A stretch of DNA of 64,000 bases from Lanius collurio (Eukaryota > Chordata > Aves > Passeriformes > Laniidae), in the NCBI GenBank assembly GCA_020086605.1, contig JACBWW010000016.1, forward strand, positions 25,075,337-25,139,336, written 5' to 3'. Under the pieces are notes generated by a model. The model was not told the origin of the DNA. It did not search any database and saw only the letters and a list, made by a program, of their open reading frames with translations. The translations under genes were made by a program, and so were the position numbers. This document shows positions 28,689 through 37,600 of the stretch, one piece after another. The first letter of the stretch is position 1. Each line of letters starts with the position of its first letter.

Positions 28689-31600
28689 GTGAGTGGCCAT
28701 GACAGGGCTCAGCATGGCCACCTCGGTGACACCAGAGCTGTGCCCTGGGCCTGCAGGGGCTTTAGAGTGGGAACTGGACAATCACAAAGCTGTGGGGTTT
28801 GGGGGGTGCACTGCAGGGAGGGATCCCATGGCCAGCAGCTCCTTCTCCTTGGAATGGGGCCACATCCAGGCTCCCAGGGCCATAACCAGGCTTCCAGGGC
28901 TATTTTCAGGCTCCTTGCAGCCCCTGTGCAGCCGTGCCCTTTCCAGGAAGGCCAGATGGAGCCTGATAGCGCCTGTGAGCTGGGGCTGCTGCAGAGCTTC
29001 ATCTGATAGGGAAGGGCAGCGCCTCCGCCGCCCTAATCTTGGGGATCAGAGCTCTCGAGAGCGCAGGTTATTTCCCTGCAGTCATCTGAACATCAGAGCA
29101 ATTGATGTTCAGCCTAAAATTGGTGAAACTGGTGAACCTGGCTGTTTCTGATGTCCCGGGATGAGTCACCGGGGGCCGGGGCGCTGCTGCAGGCGGAGAG
29201 TTCAGAGCAGAGCCACAGCCTGGTTTGGGCTGGGAGAGACCTCGGGGCTCATCCAGCCCTGGGCAGGGACACCTCCCGCTGTCCCAGGCTGCTCTAAATC
29301 CTATCCAGCCTGGCCTTGGGCACTGCCAGGGATCCAGGGGCAGCCACAGCTGCTCTGGGCACCCTGTGCCAGGGCCTGCCCACCCTCCCAGGGAACAATT
29401 TCTCCCCAGCATCACTCGTGACCCCTGGGTTATCCCCATCCCCTGGGGTGCCAGATGGCCGGGGCGGGGTGCAATCCCCTCGCTGCAGGCTCCAGCTGCA
29501 GAGCAGCTCCCTGCCGAGCAGCGCAGCCCATGGGCACCCCCTCCTCCGGTGGGACACCCCCCGAGCCCGCCCGCTTTGGCGCAGGTGCTGCGACCATCGA
29601 GTGCAGGGGGCACGTCTGGATCGAGCCGGCGCCGGTGGTGCGGATGGGCTCCGATATCTCCATCACCTGCCGGTCCGCCCTGGGCTGCCCCTCGGCCCGG
29701 CTCCTCATCCTCCTCAACTACAGCCGCACTGAGGAGACCCCGCTGGCCCTGAACGGCAGCACCGTGCGGCTCCGGCTGCGCCATTTCCGGATGCCCTTCG
29801 CCACCGTCACCTGCTTCTCTCGCTGTGCCAACACCGACAGGGACCGCCTGGTGTGCGGCGCGGAGATCCGGGCCGGCTGTGAGTACCCCGTGCCCCCAGC
29901 CCGTGCCCAGCGCCCAGGGATTGGGGTCTGGCTCCTCCCGGTGGTTCCTGCCCTCACCCTGCCTCGCCCCCGCAGACCCTCCGGACCCGCCTGGCAACCT
30001 GAGCTGCGCCATCGCCGAGGGCTCGGAGCGCCTGCAGTGCGCCTGGGATGAGGGACGGGGCACCCAGCTGCCCACCCGGCACAGCCTCCACCTGCGCAGG
30101 TGAGGGCCCGGAGCAGCCCCGGGTGGCAGCCCCGGGTGACAGCCCCGAGTGGCAGCCCCGAGTGGCAGCCCCGAGTGGCAGCCCCGGGTGACAGCCCTGG
30201 GTGGCAGCCCCGGGTGGCAGCCCCGGGTGACAGCCCCGGGTGACAGCGGAGCTGCGGTGCCCCAGTTCCACTTCCTACAGCTCACGTTTTGTCACCTCCT
30301 GCCCGAGCACCACGCGTTCCCCCGCGGGTCAGAGCTCTGTCAGTGACCTGGCACACGTTCCATCGCGCCTGGCACACGGAAGCAGCAGTTTCCAGCTTCT
30401 TGGACTCTCTCCAAGCTAAAGAGAGGGTGCACCTAACGCTGCCCAAACCCCAAAACTGAACAGCCAGCGTGAAGCTGAAGCTGAGCTGCCGGCTTCTGCG
30501 TGCCGTGCCACAGTCCCACCCTGGGATGCTCTCTGCCACCAAAGTCCCCATGGCACCAGCCTGCCGTGCCACACCACATCCCCGGATGCTCCTTACCCCT
30601 GAAGCCCCATGGCACCAGCCTGTCAGGTTTTCATTCATCCTGTCTCAATTTTCAAGACATTAAATCCCATCATATGGGGGCTTTGTGAAGAGAAGGGCTA
30701 AAGCTCCTGCCTACATTTTCTTGGGACCAAACTGAACCATATAGCCAGAAAAGGAGAAAGTTCCCTTCCCACGGGGAAGATACAGATCCCCAGCAGTGTC
30801 AGAACAGAAGGGGATGACTTTCCAGTTTGCTTTAGGGGTGACAAACTCTGGGTTTGGGGATGGGGATGGCCATGCCCTGGTCATGAGCTGTGTCATCTCA
30901 GGAGCCGGGGTGGCGGTGCCAGCTGGTGTGTGATGCTGGGATGGGCACTGACCGGGGCTGCCTTCTGCTTCCCAGGCTGGTGGATGATGAGGATGAAGAA
31001 AAGATCTTCCCTAAAGACTCACCTGTGCTGCTGAGAGAGCTGCACAATGGGAGCCACTACTCGGTGTGGGTGCAGGCCAGCAACGCGCTGGGCACTGCCC
31101 GCTCGGCCCCTCGGCACCTCAGCCTGCAGGAGCTCGGTATGTCCGTCCTTCTGTCCGTCCGTCCTATTATCCATCCATCCATCCGTGAGCAGCACGGCGT
31201 GCTGGGGCTGTGCATGGCCAGCCACATTGCCCGGCAGTGTCACTTTAGGGACCTCTCCGAGCACAAGGACAGCCCTCGCCCCACCCATTCCCCTCTCTCC
31301 TACAGTGGTCCCCGCCCTGCCCGTGGTCGTCGGTGCCGAGACGACGGAGACGTCCCCTCCCTGCACCACCATCCGCTGGAGGAGCCGGACACAGCTGCAG
31401 AACGTGCTCTGCGAGGAGAGGCACAGAGCCACGGGCACCCCGACGTGGCATGTGAGACCCCCGGGGCCCCCCAAACCTCCCCCCACACGCAGAACCTGCC
31501 CCCGTAAAGAGGTGCAAGTCCTGCTCCCGCTGGAGACCCGCGTGGGCAATGGGAATATTTGGGGTCATTCAAAACTCACCCCTTTTCTCCAGTGCTGGGA

Positions 31601-34600
31601 GGGAATGAGCACCCCCGGTTTGGGGGGCAGGAGAGCTGATGCCACCGGAGAGGGGGGACGGCCTCGTGGGCAGGGCTATCGCAGCTTTTTGAGCAAAGGG
31701 ACAGAATTCCAAATATTTCCAAATGTCCTGCTCAGCAAGAACAAAGCACAAAATCCTCTGGCATGCTCAAAGCACACCCCAGACAAAACTACCCTGGGGC
31801 AGCTCCACCTGAGCCCCTTTGGAGACATCCCTGGCAGGGAATGATGCTTGGAAACATCAGCTGGCAGGGGCTGAGCCTGGATTCCCGCTGCCACAGGAGC
31901 CCCCAAAATCTCCGTGGTGGCAACAGGCTGGGAGCTCCGGCTGTGCCCCCAGGGTGGCACTGAGGGGGCAGTGCGGGTCCTGGCCATCCCCGCCCATGCG
32001 GACGAGGGAGGCGGGGACCTCCCCTGTGCCAGGGGGTGGCGGTGGGGACCCGCTGGGTCCCGCTGCCCCAGCACCCCGTGCTTGCCTTGCAGGTGGAGCG
32101 GTGCGACAGCGTGGCACAGGAGGGTCCCCGCTGGCAGCACGAGCTGCAGAGCGACACCCAGTTCGTGTTCCAGGTCAGGTGCCGGCTCAGCAGCGCCCAC
32201 AGCCCCTGGAGCGCCTGGAGCCCCCCCTTCCTCTACAGCACCCCCGAGGCAGGTGGGCTCAGCCTCGGTGCCACCCGTGTGTGGCATTGGTCACAGCTGC
32301 CCGGGGTGCCCACGCCGGAGGGATTTCAAAGCCGTGTGGCACTTGGGGACATGGGGCGGTGGTGGCCTTGGCAGTGCCGGGGGATGGTTGGGTTGGGTGG
32401 TCCCCAGAGGGCTTTTCCAGCCTAACAGATTCCATGATCTCTGGTGGCTTGATTGCTCCTCTGGGTGGAAAAAAAAATCGCATCAGTCGCTGTGTCGTGA
32501 CAAATCCCTGTCACCCTGAGCCAGCTCCCCCCATCCACGCCAGCTGACCCCAGGATGAGCCTGGGCACGGCCGGCTCAGCGATCCCGGGATGCCCGAGGA
32601 GCGCTGACCCTCCCACCCCGGTGGCAGCGGGGAACCGGGGATGTTCTCACCCCCAAAAGCAGCACCTGCGCTGTTTCCTCTCCCAGCCGCACATCCCGCG
32701 GCCAGGAGGGGCTTCCCGGGGGGCTGCAGGTGTGCGGGAGCCCCGGGGTCCGCTCCGGTGTCTCACCGTGTCCCCCTCCTCCCGCAGCCCCCGCCGCCGC
32801 TCCCGGCGTGTGGCGGCGCCTGGGCCCGGCCCTGCCCAACGGCAGCCACGAGGTGACGGTCTTGATCAAGGTAAGGTGGTTTGGGGCAGCCTCCGAATTT
32901 TTGGCTCTGCTGCTCCTCCCCGAGCAGCCGGAGGTGCCGCCCTCCCTGTGGAGAGGGGGTGGGAGGAAAATGCCAGCACAGCTTGGAGCCAAATCTCTCC
33001 GTCCGCGTAAAAAGTGTCACCCAGCCGAGGGGACAGCTGTCCTGACCGGCTGTGTCGGGGTCAGACCCCACAAATCTCTGTCCGTCTCGCCCCTCCCAGC
33101 CGCTGCCAGCCCGGGATGCCCGCGGGAGGATCCTGGGCTATGCCGTGTCCGCCGAGGGTGCCGAGGGAACGGGGACGCTCTGCCGCACCTCCGGCACCGA
33201 GTGCGCGGTCCTGGTGCCGCCGGGAGCCCGCGCCCTCCTCGTTACCGCTCACAACTCCAAAGGGGCTTCCAGCCCCGCCAGCATCCCCCTAAACCGGGGT
33301 GCGGGTCAGGAAGGTAGGATCCCACCCGTGCCAGTTACAGGGACTGGATTTTATCCGGATTTTGGGGGAAATGCTGCAACGTGCAAGGGCGAGCTCTGCC
33401 CACTGCGCCGAGGGAGCTCAACATCCTCCAGACAAGTCAGCGTCCCCTGGAGATGCTGCACGGCTGCCCATGGAATCGTGGAATTCTGGAAGGGTTTGGG
33501 TTGAGGGAGATCCTAGAGCCCATCTCATTTCCCTGTCCCGCCTCCCACTGTGCCAGGCTGCTCCCAGCCCCAATGTCCAGCCTGGCCTTGGGCACTGCCA
33601 GGGATCCAGGGGCAGCCACAGCTGCTCTGGGCACCCTGTGCCAGGGCCTGCCCACCCTCCCAGGGAACAATTCCTGCCCAAGATCCCACCCAGCCCTGCC
33701 CTCTGGCACTGGGAAGCCATTCCCTGGGTTCTGTCCCTCCAGGCCTTGTCCCCAGTCCCTCTCAGCTCTCCTGGAGCCCCTTCAGGCCCTGGTATCTCAT
33801 TCCTTGATCTGCTTAGGCCGCAGAAACAAACTTGAAAGTGAGTTTGCCCTGCCCATGTTGGCAGCAAAGCAAAGGGTACAAGGCTGTTCTTCCTCTCCCT
33901 GCCTCCCAAAACAGCTCCTGCAGCTCTGCCAGCCCCCACCATGAGCTGGGTCCTTGCAAACTGAAGAGGAAGGAAAGAAAATCTCCTTTTAAAATCCTTT
34001 TAGAACCACCTCATGCTCCATGTGCCCTGGGCTGTGGTTTTCCCCACAACCACACTTGCCTAGTTCTGAAAAATGTCTCTTTGAATGAGCAATGGGAGAG
34101 GAAAGTCCCATTCAAGCTGAGGACAAATAAATGAGTAAAAAGAAACTGAAGAGAAATAAGGTGGAAAAAACTCTCTAAGCTCTCATATTTATCAGAACTG
34201 TGCACGTTTCTGGTAAGAAGTGGCAGGTGAAGATTTCAGGGACATGACAGAGCTGATGATGTGTTTTTTGGGATTCAGAGATCTACATCTGGCTGGACAT
34301 GAGCACAATGCCCTGTGGATGTGGCATTTGGGGACATGGGGCAGTGGTGGCCTTGATCTTTAAGGTCTTTTCCAATATAAATAATTCTGTGAAATACAGA
34401 TCAATACAGAAAGATAGATTTTTATGTATATTTTGTGTATTTATATATAAACCCACAATATTCTATAATTTCCTGCTCACCCTTCAGTTTGTGAACACTT
34501 CCAGGAAAGTCCCCAAGGACGAGGTTGGGGTGACAGCCTCCCTTTCCCTCTTTGTCCACAGAATTCCCAGCACCAGAGGCCATGGAGGTGAAGCCTGAGA

Positions 34601-37600
34601 ACCAGAGCAGGGTCCTGGTTCAGTGGCAGCCACCCCAGCACAGCCAGAAACCCCTGCTCTGGTTCATACTGGAGTGGGTTTCCAGGTCCTGGCAGCGCCA
34701 GGAGGAGCAGTACTTCTGGGAAAAAGTCCCACGCCAGGAAACTCACACCTACATCCAAGGTAAGACATCTCAGGAATCCCTCTTCTGCTTGGGGCAGCTC
34801 ATCAGGACACCATAAATCTGAATTAGATCATAAATCCAAATTAGATCACAGAGGCAGCTTCATTTGTGTTTGAGCCCCTGCCACCTTGTTTTTGGGGAGT
34901 GGAGCTGGGAAGAGCCCTGAGGAAAAAAGGGAGGAGGGGAGAATTGGAGATTTGAGGGCAGTCAGGGGGATTTGGATCCCAGGGTGAAGATCACAGGGAA
35001 AGGAGGGGATGGAGACAGAGAGAAAATGAAGTAGAAGTGAGCTGGCAGGCCAGGAACAGCACCAGACCCACAAAGGCCAATCCATCCGCTTTCACCACTC
35101 AGTAGCAAGCCCCTGGCCGAGCCTCGAGCCTTCACAGCAGCTAAAAGCACATTTCTGAAGGCAAATGTGGCTTTTCCAGCAGAGGCAGCGGCGGGAGCTC
35201 CCCTCAGCGTGTCGCTGTACGCGGTGTACCCCGACGGCGTCAGCAAACCCCGCTCCAGCCAAGGTGAGCCTGCCCGGGGCAGGAGCTGCTGCTCCTCCCC
35301 ACAGCCTGCCAGGTTTGGGGGTTCCTCAGGCTTGGGAGCAGGATAAACCCTCCCCAGTGAGCAGAGGAAAGCAGGACGGGAAAATAGAGGGTTTAATCAA
35401 TGTATTTGTGTAAAACCCTGCTCGAGCTGGTCTCTGCTCACCTGCACGGACCTGAAACACCCAAGACCACATTTCCCCTCACCAGATGCAGCAGTGGAGT
35501 CGCTGTCCCTTTCTGTGGCAGAAAGGTGAGGTTCCTGTTTGCTCCAGATAAACCAAAATGCAGCAAACAGCTTTTCCAGAGGGCAGCGGGGCAGGCACAG
35601 CCTGCCCTTCCTTACCTGGAGTGGGAATCACAGAACACTTTGGAATTTGACTGGATCAGGCAGCTCCAGTGCTGGAAATGGTTTTGGAGGAGAGCACGAG
35701 CCAGCTTGCAAAGGAACAGCATCACCTCTGTCACTGGGGGTGGCTTTGGGCGTCCCCGAGAGCTGGGCAGGTCCTCAGGAGGGCTGAGGCCAAGCAGGGT
35801 CTGACCTCCAGAGCTGCTCCAGCACAGCCCCAGTGGGGGCTGAGGGCCAGGGCTGGGCTTACATAGAGCCCCCCTGGGCAGGGTTGGGCTGAGGGGCCAG
35901 GTGAGGCTGGTCAGGGCCAACAAGGGTGCCAGAGGTACCTGTGGGGACACCTGAGGGGACACCTGAGGGTGTCCTCAGCTCCCCGCTCAGGTGCCACCTG
36001 CCGTGGGCCATCTGTGGCTGCTCGGAGACTTCTCCTGCACAAGGCAGCTCCGTGGCTCTGCCCAGCCCCTCTCTGAGCTGGGGAAGGGCAGCTGCTCCCA
36101 GGAACTGCCTGAGGTGTCCCCCATCGGCAGCCCTGGCTGCCGGGTGTTCTCCTTCGGGCAGGACCCAGGGGCACCAAGTGTTTGTCAGGGAAAAGAGATC
36201 CTGAGGGAATTGCTGGACTTGGCCAGGGCCAAAGCTGGCTGCTTGTTCTGGCAGGAAGAGGCTCCTTGCCATGGCAGGTCCTTCAGCTGGAGATCTTCCC
36301 TCACTGCCCAGAAATGATCAGGAAATTCATTCCCGTGAGGTTCAGGCACTTTGGGATCACAGAATCCCAGACTGGGTTGGGTTGGGAGGGACTCAAAGCC
36401 CATCCAGGGCCACCCCTGCCATGGCAGGGACACCTCCCACTGGCCCAGGCTGCTCCCAGCCCCAATGTCCAGCCTGGCCTTGGGCACTGCCAGGGATCCA
36501 GGGGCAGCCACAGCTGCTCTGGAAAACCTGTTAAACACCCTGGGAGGGCTCGTGGGAAATGATGGAGCCCCCCAGGGGTTCTAAATTCCCGTTTCAGGTG
36601 CTGAGGGGAGGGATGTGCAGGGAGGATGTTTTGTAGCTGGGGACAGATGTTGACCAATATCTCATTTAATTGGACCCCTGAGAAATGGGACGTTGTGGAG
36701 AGCCCAACCAGAGCTGGGCTTACTCATTACTTCAGGAAGCCTAATTTTTTCTTGTTACACCATTACTTATTTTTCCAAAAAGATAACACCAAACCAGAGC
36801 TTCTGTTCATCCCTTGTCCTCTAAATGAATTACAGATGTTTTCCCCCTCTCTAAATTAATTACAGATGTTTTCCCCCCTCTCTAAATGAATTACAGACGT
36901 TTTCCCCCCTCTGTAAATGAATTACAGACGTTTTCCCCCTCTCTAAATGAATTACAGACGTTTTCCCCCTCTCTAAATGAATTACAGACGTTTTCCCCCT
37001 CTCTGTTCCAGTCCCTCCAGAGGAGCCACTCCTGGGCACCACCTACAGCGAGATGTCCCAGGGTAAGGAGGGCAGCTCTGCCTTGTTAAGCCAGGCTTTC
37101 TCCAGGCCAGAAGTGGGAAGTTTAGCCCAAGCAGCACCTGGCAGTGGGAATTGAGAGCTCCCAGACACTTTGGGGAGGGCAGAGCCAAAAAAAAAGGGAC
37201 ATTTTCAGTCTCTGGTGCCCCACATGGAGGGAAGGCTGTGGTGCCCTCAATGGGTGAGCAGCACCCACAGAATGCAAGCTTTGAGTTCTGCTTTCTAGAG
37301 AGGTTAAAATACAATGTCCAGTACAAGTGGGAGGTGCCAAACTGGGAAAACACAAAATCCACCTGCACAAGAGACCGATTCCATCCCACGGCTTGAACCA
37401 GGGTCTTGCCTCAGCATTTCCCACCCACTGCTCTGGCTTTGGGGCTGCTCTGCTTTGCCCATCCCCTGGTAAAGGTCACATTAGGATCTGCTACAGCACT
37501 CAAACCAAAAGCAAAACCAACACGAGCCGAGGAATTCACGTCAGTGTTTCTGGCAGGTGAGGTAGGAAATGGTGACTGAGTGAGTGGCTGAGCCCCAGGC

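Noticed and set aside
29068..30285. 405-codon open frame on the - strand across IL23R exons 2-3.
   Set aside because: It is antisense to conserved IL23R exons, low-complexity Gly/Arg/Ala/Pro rich, and partly from CR1 and the 14-bp repeat; a GC-driven shadow frame.
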